Shown here: in pieces, positions 1 through 8,325 of the stretch
How positions within the stretch are numbered: position 1 is the stretch's first letter
How the letters are laid out: each line of letters begins with the position of its first letter
DNA from: Pelagibacter sp047722505
GTDB taxonomy: Bacteria > Pseudomonadota > Alphaproteobacteria > Pelagibacterales > Pelagibacteraceae
Assembly: GCF_047722505.1 (NCBI RefSeq)
Contig: NZ_CP159814.1
Span: 868,001 to 932,000 of the forward strand
Direction of reading: 5' to 3'
DNA length: 64,000 nucleotides
Position numbers and translations under genes: made by a program
The notes under the pieces: model-generated
What the model was told of the DNA's origin: nothing
What the model saw: only the letters and a program-made list of their open reading frames with translations
Databases searched by the model: none

Positions 1-1082
1 TTGATATTTAATTTAACACTAAATAAAGATTGATTATTATTCTTAATAAATTCATAAGATAATTGCTCAACTTTATCTGTTAAAAAAATATTGCCGTTAC
101 CATTAATAGATAATTTATCTTTACTGTATTTAATTCTAATTTTTTGGTTCTCAAATTTTATCTCTTTTTTTATTTTTGGAATGTAAGGTTTTAAATTGAT
201 ACGCTCTTCAATGAGTGTTAAATGATCTAGATCGATATTAGTTTCTACTTTAATATTGTTAAATTTTAGTTTTTTATTAACCGTAAATGAAAAATTATTT
301 TTTGAACTTAATTTAATCTTATCTATGTTAAGGTTATTGAAAAAATCTCCTAATATTATTGTTAAATTTTTTTCTTTTAGCTGCTGTACCTGTGTTAACA
401 AAGATCCCTGAATAAAATATAAATCTTTTTTATCTTCAATTTGAATAAATGGTGAGTTAAGTTTTATCTTATTAAATTCTGCATTTATTTTATTTAATGA
501 ATATTTGTTTTCACTTATTTGAAATGAAAAATTCAAATCTCTAACACTTGATTTATTTAGTAAATTTAATCTTGTGTTATTAACAAGTCCTTTAATTAGA
601 TAGTCACTTTTTATTTTTCCCTGATCATCAAAATTTATATTAATGTCTGCTTCTATATTTCCCTCTTTAACGATTGTGTTAAGGATGAATAATTGGGGGG
701 TGTTGTGAATTGTTCTTGCTAATAATATTAAATCATTAATTTTAACATCTGCCGTAGTAATCTGTAAATCATCAATCAAAAATTGTTCATTAATTAAAGA
801 TTTTAAAGATATATTTGTCTTGATAGTATTTATTTTGATTTTGCTATTATCGACTAGTATTTGGGGATTTTTAGTAGTGATATTAACACTAAAATTGTAT
901 GGATTTAATAAATAGGTTACATCACTTAATTTAAGGTTAATTTTATTATTAATTTCTAAAGCACTTTTCTTAATTTGATTGTTAAATTTATCTGTTTTTA
1001 TTCCAAAGTAGCTTAAGTAAATTATTAATATAATTAAAATGAAAATAATGGTTAATAAAATTTTAATTAATCCTTTTATCAT
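1..1082 (-). CDS. AsmA-like membrane-anchored protein, N-terminal part (runs off window)
   Basis: An open frame runs from an ATG at 1082 to the window edge, about 360 codons. It was read by hand on the minus strand and shows no stop in the part translated. The product starts with a hydrophobic anchor at about residues 3-26, followed by a long stretch rich in Asn, Lys and Ile with alternating beta-type patterning. This layout is typical of AsmA/TamB-like envelope proteins, which are inner-membrane anchored with a beta-rich periplasmic part thought to bridge lipids between membranes. Its ATG overlaps the prfB stop by 4 nt (ATGA), so it belongs to the mrcA-prfB transcription unit. The family call rests on general architecture, with no diagnostic motif, and the C-terminal domain is outside the window. 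Confidence 0.5.
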   Translation of the reverse strand, partial: MIKGLIKILLTIIFILIILIIYLSYFGIKTDKFNNQIKKSALEINNKINLKLSDVTYLLNPYNFSVNITTKNPQILVDNSKIKINTIKTNISLKSLINEQFLIDDLQITTADVKINDLILLARTIHNTPQLFILNTIVKEGNIEADININFDDQGKIKSDYLIKGLVNNTRLNLLNKSSVRDLNFSFQISENKYSLNKINAEFNKIKLNSPFIQIEDKKDLYFIQGSLLTQVQQLKEKNLTIILGDFFNNLNIDKIKLSSKNNFSFTVNKKLKFNNIKVETNIDLDHLTLIEERINLKPYIPKIKKEIKFENQKIRIKYSKDKLSINGNGNIFLTDKVEQLSYEFIKNNNQSLFSVKLNI

Positions 1083-2174
1083 TCAACTTTATACAATGAA
1101 CTCTCTAGAAAGTCGTCAATTTCTCCATCTAATACTTTGTCAGGATTAGAACTTTCAAAATTAGTTCTATTATCTTTTACCATCCTATAAGGGTGTAAAA
1201 CATAAGACCTAATTTGGTGACCCCATCCTATTTCTGATTTAGAAGATTCTACAGTTTGACTTTCTTTCTCTCTTTTCTTCATCTCAAAGTCATAGAGTCT
1301 AGCTTTAAGCATATTCATGCAAGTTTCTTTGTTTTTATGTTGAGATCTCTCATTTTGACATTGGACAACAATTTTTGATGGAATGTGAGTAATTCTAACG
1401 GCACTATCCGTTGTATTAACATGCTGTCCACCTGCTCCACTAGATCTATACGTGTCTATTCTTAAATCTTTTTCAATAATTTCAATATCAATATTTTCAT
1501 CTACAACTGGATATATCCATACACTAGCAAAACTAGTGTGTCTTCTTGCTCCAGAATCAAATGGAGAAATTCTTACCAATCTATGAATTCCTGACTCTGA
1601 TTTTAACCATCCAAAAACATATTCTCCTTGAATTTTTATGGTGGACGATTTTAAACCTGCCTCATCTCCTTTATGTTCGTTTATTAATTCAGATTTGAAA
1701 CCTTTTATATCAGACCATTTTAGATACATTCTTCTAAGCATTTCTGCCCAGTCCTGGCTTTCGGTACCTCCAGCACCAGCATGAACTTCTACATAACAAT
1801 CCAAGTTATCGGTTTCATTTGATAGAAAACATTTAGTTTCATTTTGTTTTGCTATTTTTTTCAGTTTTATAATGCTATCTAAAACTTCAGTAATTATTGA
1901 TTGATTTTTTTCTTCTATAGCTAAATCATTTAATTCATTTAAATCTATAAGGGACCTGAAGGAACTATCATATGAATTTATCAGATCTTCATATAATTTT
2001 TTTTCTTTGATAATCTTTTGAGAAATTGATTTATTTTGCCAGAAATCAATTTCTAATATTTTTTGATTATTTTTTTCTAACTTTTGACGAATATCATTTT
2101 TTTCAAAGATACTCCTTAACTCTTTGGTTAATTTTTTCTATTTCTAACTTGTGATTTATGTATTCATTTTCCAT
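1079..2174 (-). CDS. prfB: Peptide chain release factor 2, with programmed +1 frameshift
   Basis: RF2 ends translation at UGA and UAA. The main frame carries the RF2 stop-recognition tripeptide SPF (in VRISPFDSG) and the GGQ motif (SSGAGGQHV) that triggers peptidyl-tRNA hydrolysis. The longest single frame starts only at an internal Met at 1804 and lacks domain 1. Reading upstream, a short frame starts at ATG 2174 and hits TGA at 2105-2103 after 23 codons. A +1 shift there joins it in phase to the main frame, giving about 364 residues, matching the usual RF2 length. The start overlaps the mrcA stop by 1 nt (TAATG). The TGA must be read as a stop for autoregulation to work, which fits the standard bacterial code. 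Confidence 0.95.
2103..2117 (-). promoter_or_regulatory. prfB programmed +1 frameshift site
   Basis: Read on the minus strand the site is AAGGAG-TAT-CTT-TGA: a Shine-Dalgarno-like hexamer, a 3-nt spacer, a slippery CTT codon and an in-frame UGA. It closely matches the E. coli prfB site, where low RF2 lets the ribosome slip forward one base on CUU and read through. The downstream frame is in phase with the RF2 body (position 2104 is in the same frame as the Met at 1804). Confidence 0.95.
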
Positions 2175-4507
2175 TAGTAGAATCTTAATATATTTTTGTT
2201 TTTTAATCTATTGTTAATATCTTGATCTGTAATGTCATATGTTTGTAAATTTTTATAAGCTTCAATTATAGTTGATTTTGTGTTGTTGTCTGGTTTTTTT
2301 CCTGTAATAGGATCTATAACTCTCATAATAATATTATCTGCTACCTTAAATGGCCTTGCATCTTCTTTTTTTATAGCGCCTTTTACAAAATTTTTAAAAA
2401 TTGGTAATGCAGTTTTTGCACCTGTTTCATATCTTCCTAATGATTTTGGATTATCTGAGCCAACATAAACTCCAATTGTTAACTTTGAAGTAAATCCTAC
2501 AAACCAAGTATCGGTATTACTATTGGTAGTTCCTGTCTTACCCCCCAAATCTAAATTTAAATCTTTTAAATTTTTTCCTGTTCCATTTTGAACTGTACCT
2601 TCTAATATTGATGTCATTTGATAGGCAGTTTCAGCTGAAAATATTTGTAAAAACTCATCTTCTATATTTGGGTAGTTTTTGCTTAAAAAAGACACCTGAT
2701 CACAATTTAAGCATTTTCTTTTTTCATTATTAAATATCGTATTCCCTTCACTATCTTGAATTCGGTCAATCATTATTGGTTTTATAAGTTTTCCTCCATT
2801 AACAAATGATGCATAGGCAGATGTCAATTTTAAGAGCGTTGTTTCAGTAGAGCCTAATGAAATTGACAAAAGTTCACTAGGGTTTTCATAAATGCCTAGT
2901 TTTTTTGAAAAATTAACTATTTTTTTAATTCCAAGATCTTGGGCAATTCTAACAGTCATTAGATTTCTAGATTTTTCCAACCCCATTCTTAAAGTGGAAG
3001 GTCCATAGAATTTTTTTCCATAGTTTTCTGGTTTCCACATTTTTAGATCTAATCCCTGTTCCAAAACTAATGGTGCATCTAATATTAATGTTGATGGTGT
3101 GTATCCATTTTCAAGAGCCAAAGCGTATATAAAAGGTTTAAATGCAGACCCAGGCTGTCTTAATGCCTGCGTGGCTCTGTTAAATTCACTTTGCATAAAG
3201 CTAAAACCACCACTCAACGCTAATACTCTACCAGTAAATGGGTCCATGACTACTATACCACCATTCACTTCTGGTAGTTGCCTTAACGCGAATACATTTT
3301 TATTTATATTTTCAACATAAATTATGTCTCCAATTTTTAATATTTCGTTAAATTCTTTTTTAACCCATGTGATATTTTCATATTTAACAATTCCACTTAT
3401 CTTTTTTTCTGTTTCAATTTCAACTGAAAACTTATTAACTTTTTTTATTATTGCTAAATCCCAATTGATTGAATTTTCTAATCTGAGTTTATCGAGATCA
3501 TTATTCCAGTCATCTATATTTTTACTACTTGATACAGGCCCTCTCCAACCTTTTCTTTTATCATAACTTATCAAGCCCTCTCTTAAAGATTTTATAGCAA
3601 TTTTTTGTAAATTTAAATTTATTGGAGTACTAATGTTTAACCCCTGTTTATAAACTTTGTCAAAACCAAGTTTGTCAATTACATCTTTTCTAATATCCTC
3701 TACATAATAACTTGTATCTTCTGTAAAGGTTTTTTTTCTTTTTTTAAGATTAATTTTATTATCAATAAATTTTTGATAATTTTTTTCATCTATATATCCA
3801 TTTTCTAATAGATTTTTTAAAACAAGATCTCTTCTAAATTTTGCTAACTTAATATTTTTATAAGGATTATATCTACTTGGGGCTTTGGGTAATGCTGCCA
3901 ATAAAGCAGCCTCATCATAATTCAATTCACTAATTGGTTTATCAAAGTATTCGAGACTTGCTGAAGCAACACCATATGCCCCTCCCCCAAGATAAATTTG
4001 ATTTAAATAAAGTTCCAATATCCTTTCTTTTGAAAGGGCTCGTTCAATTCTAAATGCAAGAATGGCTTCTTTTATTTTTCTATTAAAACTTACTTCATTT
4101 GTTAATAAAAAATTTTTTGCTACTTGTTGAGTTATGGTTGAGGCACCTTCTAATCTTTTTGATGCCAATATATTAGATACATTGTTTACTACAGCTCTAA
4201 GTACTCCCCGTGCATCAACACCAGGGTGAGAAAAAAAATTCTTATCTTCAGCTGACAAAAAGGAGTTGATTACTTTTTGAGATATTGCATTATAAGGAAC
4301 AAAAATTCTTTTTTCTGAGGAAAAATCATTTACCAATTCGCCCTCTCCTGAGTAAACTTTACTTGAAACAGCTGGTTTATAGTTCTTAAGAAATTTATAA
4401 TCTGGTAAGTTATTAGAAAAAGCCCATAAAACTGCTATTATGCTGAATGCGGACAATAGACCAAAGCTAAAAATTAGTATAAAAATATTTTTAATTATTC
4501 GGTGCAT
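2174..4507 (-). CDS. mrcA: Penicillin-binding protein 1A (bifunctional transglycosylase/transpeptidase)
   Basis: This class A PBP polymerises and cross-links peptidoglycan in the periplasm. It has an N-terminal signal anchor at about residues 8-30. The glycosyltransferase domain has the catalytic Glu in SAEDKNFF (E87) and the GASTITQQ motif at 121-128. The transpeptidase domain has SxxK (S454-AFK), SRN at 513-515 and KTG at 657-659. The length of 777 aa is typical of alphaproteobacterial PBP1A. It is divergent from rne across a 100-nt gap that must hold both promoters, and is followed by prfB with a 1-nt overlap. Confidence 0.95.
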   Translation of the reverse strand: MHRIIKNIFILIFSFGLLSAFSIIAVLWAFSNNLPDYKFLKNYKPAVSSKVYSGEGELVNDFSSEKRIFVPYNAISQKVINSFLSAEDKNFFSHPGVDARGVLRAVVNNVSNILASKRLEGASTITQQVAKNFLLTNEVSFNRKIKEAILAFRIERALSKERILELYLNQIYLGGGAYGVASASLEYFDKPISELNYDEAALLAALPKAPSRYNPYKNIKLAKFRRDLVLKNLLENGYIDEKNYQKFIDNKINLKKRKKTFTEDTSYYVEDIRKDVIDKLGFDKVYKQGLNISTPINLNLQKIAIKSLREGLISYDKRKGWRGPVSSSKNIDDWNNDLDKLRLENSINWDLAIIKKVNKFSVEIETEKKISGIVKYENITWVKKEFNEILKIGDIIYVENINKNVFALRQLPEVNGGIVVMDPFTGRVLALSGGFSFMQSEFNRATQALRQPGSAFKPFIYALALENGYTPSTLILDAPLVLEQGLDLKMWKPENYGKKFYGPSTLRMGLEKSRNLMTVRIAQDLGIKKIVNFSKKLGIYENPSELLSISLGSTETTLLKLTSAYASFVNGGKLIKPIMIDRIQDSEGNTIFNNEKRKCLNCDQVSFLSKNYPNIEDEFLQIFSAETAYQMTSILEGTVQNGTGKNLKDLNLDLGGKTGTTNSNTDTWFVGFTSKLTIGVYVGSDNPKSLGRYETGAKTALPIFKNFVKGAIKKEDARPFKVADNIIMRVIDPITGKKPDNNTKSTIIEAYKNLQTYDITDQDINNRLKNKNILRFY

Positions 4508-4607
4508 TTAAGTTTAATATATATATGAATTTGTTAAAGTTAAGGCATCAGAATTAAAACAAAATTTAAAATTATTTAAATAAAATGAAACAATTAATCA
4601 AAAATAT

Positions 4608-6455
4608 ATGGAAAAAAATTTATACATTGACGCTTCGCATCCAAATGAAACTAGAGTTGTCCTTAAATCAGGAGACAATATTGAAGACTACGAGTACGAA
4701 GGTCTAAAAAATAACCTAATTAAGAACAATATCTACCTTGGAAAAGTTAGTCGTGTAGAGCCCTCTCTACAAGCAGCTTTTATTGACTTTGGTAGAGAAA
4801 GACATGGATTTTTATCTTTTAACGATATTCAATCTGATTATTATCAAATTCCGCAAAGTGACTTAATTAAAATTAAAGAAGAAGAGGAAAGAGAAAGAGA
4901 AGAACTTTTAAAAGAGAGTGAAAAAGAAGAGCAAAAAAATATCAATGAAGGCAATTTAGATATCAATGATCCTGTTGAAGCTCAACCTATATCTGAAATA
5001 GAACTAAATACTTCAGAAGAGATAGCAATATCTGATGAAATACAAACAGAAGAAGGTGTTAAGGAAGCGCCCAAAGCTGAAGAGGTTAAAAAACCAGAAC
5101 CAAGATTCCGATCTAAAAGGTATAAAATTCAAGAAGTTATAAAACCAAATCAAGTAATTTTAATTCAAGTATTAAAAGATGAGAGAGGTCAAAAAGGTGC
5201 TGCGTTAAGTACTTTTATTTCCATTGCAGGAAAATACATAGTGTTAATGCCTAACACGCCAAAAGGTGGTGGAATATCTCGTAAGATATTCAATCCAGGT
5301 GAAAGAAAAAAAATTAGAACCATTTTAAATGATATAGTTATTCCAAAAGAAATGGGTCTTATTGTAAGAACAGCAGGATCCAATAAAACAAAAAATGATA
5401 TAGATCATGATTTACAATCATTACTCAAAACTTGGAATGGAATTAAAGAAACTGCTTTAAATTCAATTGCACCTTCTTTGATTCACCAAGAGAGTGATAT
5501 TATCAAAAGAACCTTGAGGGACATGTATGACGAAGATACTAACAGTATAGTTATCGAGGGAAATGAAGGTTATAAAAAAGCTCAAGGATTTATGAAGCTA
5601 ATGATGCCTTCACATGTCAAGAAAATAAAAAAATATAGAGAAAAAATACCTTTATTTTTTAAAGAAAATATTGAAGAAAAATTAAATCAAATTTATGAAT
5701 CTGAAGTAAAATTAAAATCAGGTGGATATTTGGTTATTAACCCTACGGAAGCATTGGTTTCAATTGATATAAACTCAGGTAGTTCTATAAAGCAAAAAAA
5801 TGTTGAAAGTACAGCTCTAGATACAAACCTAGAAGCGGCAGAGGAAATATCACGACAAATAAAAATTAGAGATTTGTCTGGCTTAATAATTATTGATTTT
5901 ATTGATATGCTAAGCTTTGCAAACAGAAGATTAGTTGAAAGAAAACTAAAAGAAAAATGTAGAACTGATAGGGCAAGAATACAAATAGGAAGAATTAGTA
6001 CATTTGGATTACTAGAAATGTCAAGGCAGCGACTGAGGGAAAGTGCTGTTAAATGGAAGGTCACGCTTACAGATGAATCTTTTGCACTTAAAATACTTAA
6101 ATTAGTAGAGGTAAAATCTGTTTTAACTAAAGCTAAATTTGTAGAACTAAAAATTTGTCAAAAAATATCAGACTTTATGAAGGAGAATTTTATAGACGAT
6201 TTAAAATATTTTGAAGAGAAAAACCTAATAAAGATAGATATTATTGCAGATAACTCTCTTATTATTCCTGAATATATAATTGATTTACAAAATAAAAGTA
6301 AAAAAACAATCGAAACCGTTGAGTATTTTGAAAAGTTAAAAAACTTAGAGGAGCAAAAAAAAGAAGTTGTAGCTTATGAAAGTTCAGCTACTAAAAGATC
6401 TTTTAAGAAAAAACCTTTTTTTAAAAAAAAATATTTTAAAAAACCAGCTGCTTAG
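4608..6455 (+). CDS. rne: Ribonuclease E/G family endoribonuclease
   Basis: A single-strand-specific RNA endonuclease for mRNA decay and rRNA/tRNA processing. The S1 RNA-binding domain (VSRVEPSLQAAFIDFG at about 46-62) is split by an acidic Glu/Lys-rich insert at about 88-165. Catalytic-domain Asp residues are visible at D387 (VSIDINSG) and D430/D433 (IIIDFIDML), followed by the RxxIGRISTFGLLEMSRQRLR block. At 615 aa it lacks the long C-terminal degradosome scaffold of E. coli RNase E and ends in a short Lys/Phe-rich tail. The CPxCxG zinc-link expected soon after SRQRLR is absent. The stop shares 4 nt with the convergent thiG stop. Confidence 0.93.
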   Translation: MEKNLYIDASHPNETRVVLKSGDNIEDYEYEGLKNNLIKNNIYLGKVSRVEPSLQAAFIDFGRERHGFLSFNDIQSDYYQIPQSDLIKIKEEEEREREELLKESEKEEQKNINEGNLDINDPVEAQPISEIELNTSEEIAISDEIQTEEGVKEAPKAEEVKKPEPRFRSKRYKIQEVIKPNQVILIQVLKDERGQKGAALSTFISIAGKYIVLMPNTPKGGGISRKIFNPGERKKIRTILNDIVIPKEMGLIVRTAGSNKTKNDIDHDLQSLLKTWNGIKETALNSIAPSLIHQESDIIKRTLRDMYDEDTNSIVIEGNEGYKKAQGFMKLMMPSHVKKIKKYREKIPLFFKENIEEKLNQIYESEVKLKSGGYLVINPTEALVSIDINSGSSIKQKNVESTALDTNLEAAEEISRQIKIRDLSGLIIIDFIDMLSFANRRLVERKLKEKCRTDRARIQIGRISTFGLLEMSRQRLRESAVKWKVTLTDESFALKILKLVEVKSVLTKAKFVELKICQKISDFMKENFIDDLKYFEEKNLIKIDIIADNSLIIPEYIIDLQNKSKKTIETVEYFEKLKNLEEQKKEVVAYESSATKRSFKKKPFFKKKYFKKPAA

Positions 6456-7225
6456 ATAATTCCAATTTTTGGTGAAGACGCACTTCCATATAGAGTTTTT
6501 TCTATTCTTCCAGATAAGTATGATTGTCTTCCAGCTATTACTGCATTTTTAAAAGCTAAAGACATTAAAAAAGGTTTTTTGGCTTTAGCTATGGCAGTAT
6601 TTACAAGAACACCATCACATCCTAGCTCCATTGATATAGCTGCATCAGATGCCTGTCCTAATCCTGCATCAACTATTATTGGAAGTTTGGTTTGACTTCT
6701 TATTATTTTTATATTTGTTGGGTTTAAAATTCCAAGCCCTGAACCGATGGGAGCTGCTAAAGGCATAATTGCACTTGCGCCAACATTTTCTAATCTTTTT
6801 GCCATCAAAGGATCATCGTTACAATAAACCATGACCTTAAAACCTTCTTTAGTTAAAACTTCAGTAGATTTTAATGTTTCAATCATATCGGGAAATAAAT
6901 TTTTTTTGTCGCCCAAAACTTCTAATTTAACAAGTTTCCATCCACCAATTTCTCTTGCTAAACGCAAAGTTCTAAGAGCTTCTTCAGAGTTAAAACAGCC
7001 AGCTGTGTTTGGTAAATAGGTAATTTTTTTTGGATCTATATAGTCCATCAATAAAGGTTTTTTTTTATCAGAAATATTTACCCTTCTCACTGCAACAGTG
7101 ACTATTTCCGCTCCAGATAATTTAATAGCTTTTGCACATTCTGCCATGCTTTTATATTTTCCAGTTCCAACTATTAATCTGGAATTAAATTTTTTTTTAT
7201 CCACTATTAATTTATCGTTAATCAA
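6452..7225 (-). CDS. thiG: Thiazole synthase
   Basis: ThiG condenses deoxyxylulose phosphate, dehydroglycine and ThiS-thiocarboxylate into the thiazole phosphate of thiamine. The 257-aa TIM-barrel protein shows the substrate-binding Lys in WKLVKLEVLGDKKN, the GSGLGI phosphate loop (LAAPIGSGLGILNP) and VDAGLGQASDAA. It lies 2 nt downstream of thiS, so the two are co-transcribed. No thiC, thiE or thiD is in the window. No room exists for a TPP riboswitch before thiS because aroQ starts immediately on the other strand. Confidence 0.95.
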   Translation of the reverse strand: MINDKLIVDKKKFNSRLIVGTGKYKSMAECAKAIKLSGAEIVTVAVRRVNISDKKKPLLMDYIDPKKITYLPNTAGCFNSEEALRTLRLAREIGGWKLVKLEVLGDKKNLFPDMIETLKSTEVLTKEGFKVMVYCNDDPLMAKRLENVGASAIMPLAAPIGSGLGILNPTNIKIIRSQTKLPIIVDAGLGQASDAAISMELGCDGVLVNTAIAKAKKPFLMSLAFKNAVIAGRQSYLSGRIEKTLYGSASSPKIGII

Positions 7226-7227
7226 TT

Positions 7228-7446
7228 TTACCCACCTCCAATAAAATGAACAATTTCTATTTTGTCATTATTTTTTAGTTTTATCATTTTTAAATTATTT
7301 TTATCTATTATTTCTTGATTTAATTCAATTGCTACTTTTTTAAGAGGAATTTTTAGTTCTTTTAAAAAGGTTGAGAGGCTTAAATTTTCATTTATTGTTG
7401 AAAATTTACCATTTAACTTAATTTTTATTTTTTTTATTTTTTTCAT
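7228..7446 (-). CDS. thiS: Sulfur carrier protein ThiS
   Basis: A 72-residue ubiquitin-fold protein ending in Gly-Gly-Gly. The C-terminal glycine is adenylated and thiocarboxylated, and donates sulfur to ThiG. The sequence is very Lys-rich (about a quarter Lys) with a short beta-grasp pattern and the terminal HFIGGG. It sits directly upstream of thiG. Its start codon is at most 16 nt from the start of aroQ on the opposite strand, so the two divergent promoters must overlap each other's coding sequence. Confidence 0.9.
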   Translation of the reverse strand: MKKIKKIKIKLNGKFSTINENLSLSTFLKELKIPLKKVAIELNQEIIDKNNLKMIKLKNNDKIEIVHFIGGG

Positions 7447-7447
7447 A

Positions 7448-7903
7448 ATGTATAAGAATTTGATGAGTAATAATATTATAATTATTAATGGACCTAATCT
7501 TAATCTATTAGGTGAAAGAGAACAATCACAATATGGATCAATAACTTTCGAAAAATTAAAAGAAAACTGTTTAAATAAAGCTAAAGATTTAAATATTAAT
7601 TTAGAGTTTTCTCAGTCAAATATAGAAGGTGAAATAGTTACAACCATACAAGAAGCTAAAAATAAGTTTGATGGTATAATTATTAATGCTGCTGGTTTTA
7701 CTCACACATCTGTTGCTATCAGGGATGCTTTAGATATTTATAAAAAACCAATTATTGAACTTCATATATCAAATATATATAAAAGAGAGGAATTTAGACA
7801 CAAATCTTTAATCAGTGATATTGCTACAGGTGGAATTTTTGGTTTAGGTGATAATGGTTATATTTTAGCCATAATTGCAATGCAAAACTTGCTACAGAAA
7901 TGA
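7448..7903 (+). CDS. aroQ: 3-dehydroquinate dehydratase, type II
   Basis: Third step of the shikimate pathway: dehydration of 3-dehydroquinate. The N-terminus GPNLNLLGERE, the catalytic Tyr in SQYG and the active-site block IIELHISNIYKREEFRHKS identify type II. The first ATG at 7448 gives a 5-residue leader (MYKNL); the second ATG at 7463 (MSNNIIIINGPNLN) fits the family N-terminus better and may be the true start. The stop overlaps accB by 4 nt. The aroQ-accB-accC order is common in Proteobacteria. Confidence 0.95.
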   Translation: MYKNLMSNNIIIINGPNLNLLGEREQSQYGSITFEKLKENCLNKAKDLNINLEFSQSNIEGEIVTTIQEAKNKFDGIIINAAGFTHTSVAIRDALDIYKKPIIELHISNIYKREEFRHKSLISDIATGGIFGLGDNGYILAIIAMQNLLQK

Positions 7904-8325
7904 AAATAGATAAAAATATTATCAAAGAATTAACTGACTACTTAAATGAGTTCAATTTAACTGAGATTGAATACACAGAAAAAGATACTAAAATCAAAGT
8001 ATCAAAATCAAACCCGACCAGCTCAAATCAAGCTGTAAACGTTGCTGCCTCAACACAAGTCCTTGATGCAGCTAAGTCTTCCGTTATATCTGGGACTGAG
8101 GTTAAGTCTCCTATTATAGGTACAGCTTATCTTGCAGCAGAACCTGGAGCTAAAAAATTTGCAGAAGTTGGTAAAAAGATTAAAAAAGGTGAAACGGTTA
8201 TGATAGTTGAAGCTATGAAAACCATGAATCATGTTCCCTCTACAGCTGATGGAATTATAAAAGAAATTTGTGTAAGAGATGGCCAACCTGTTGAGTATGG
8301 TCAAACTATTATCATTGTTGAATAA
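7900..8325 (+). CDS. accB: Biotin carboxyl carrier protein of acetyl-CoA carboxylase
   Basis: BCCP carries biotin between biotin carboxylase and carboxyltransferase in the first step of fatty acid synthesis. The C-terminal lipoyl/biotinyl domain (about 66-141) contains the biotinylation motif EAMKTMNHV, whose Lys is modified. The N-terminal part is a short helical segment followed by a Ser/Ala-rich linker. It overlaps aroQ by 4 nt and accC by 1 nt (TAATG), indicating translational coupling. Confidence 0.95.
   Translation: MKIDKNIIKELTDYLNEFNLTEIEYTEKDTKIKVSKSNPTSSNQAVNVAASTQVLDAAKSSVISGTEVKSPIIGTAYLAAEPGAKKFAEVGKKIKKGETVMIVEAMKTMNHVPSTADGIIKEICVRDGQPVEYGQTIIIVE

Noticed and set aside
5189..5383. 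Minus-strand frames inside rne, mrcA, accC, dnaB, MMPL and other core genes
   Set aside because: They are shadows of well-supported genes, without start signals or protein-like composition.
7226..7447. TPP riboswitch before thiS
   Set aside because: There is no leader: the divergent aroQ gene starts at once, leaving no room for the THI element.
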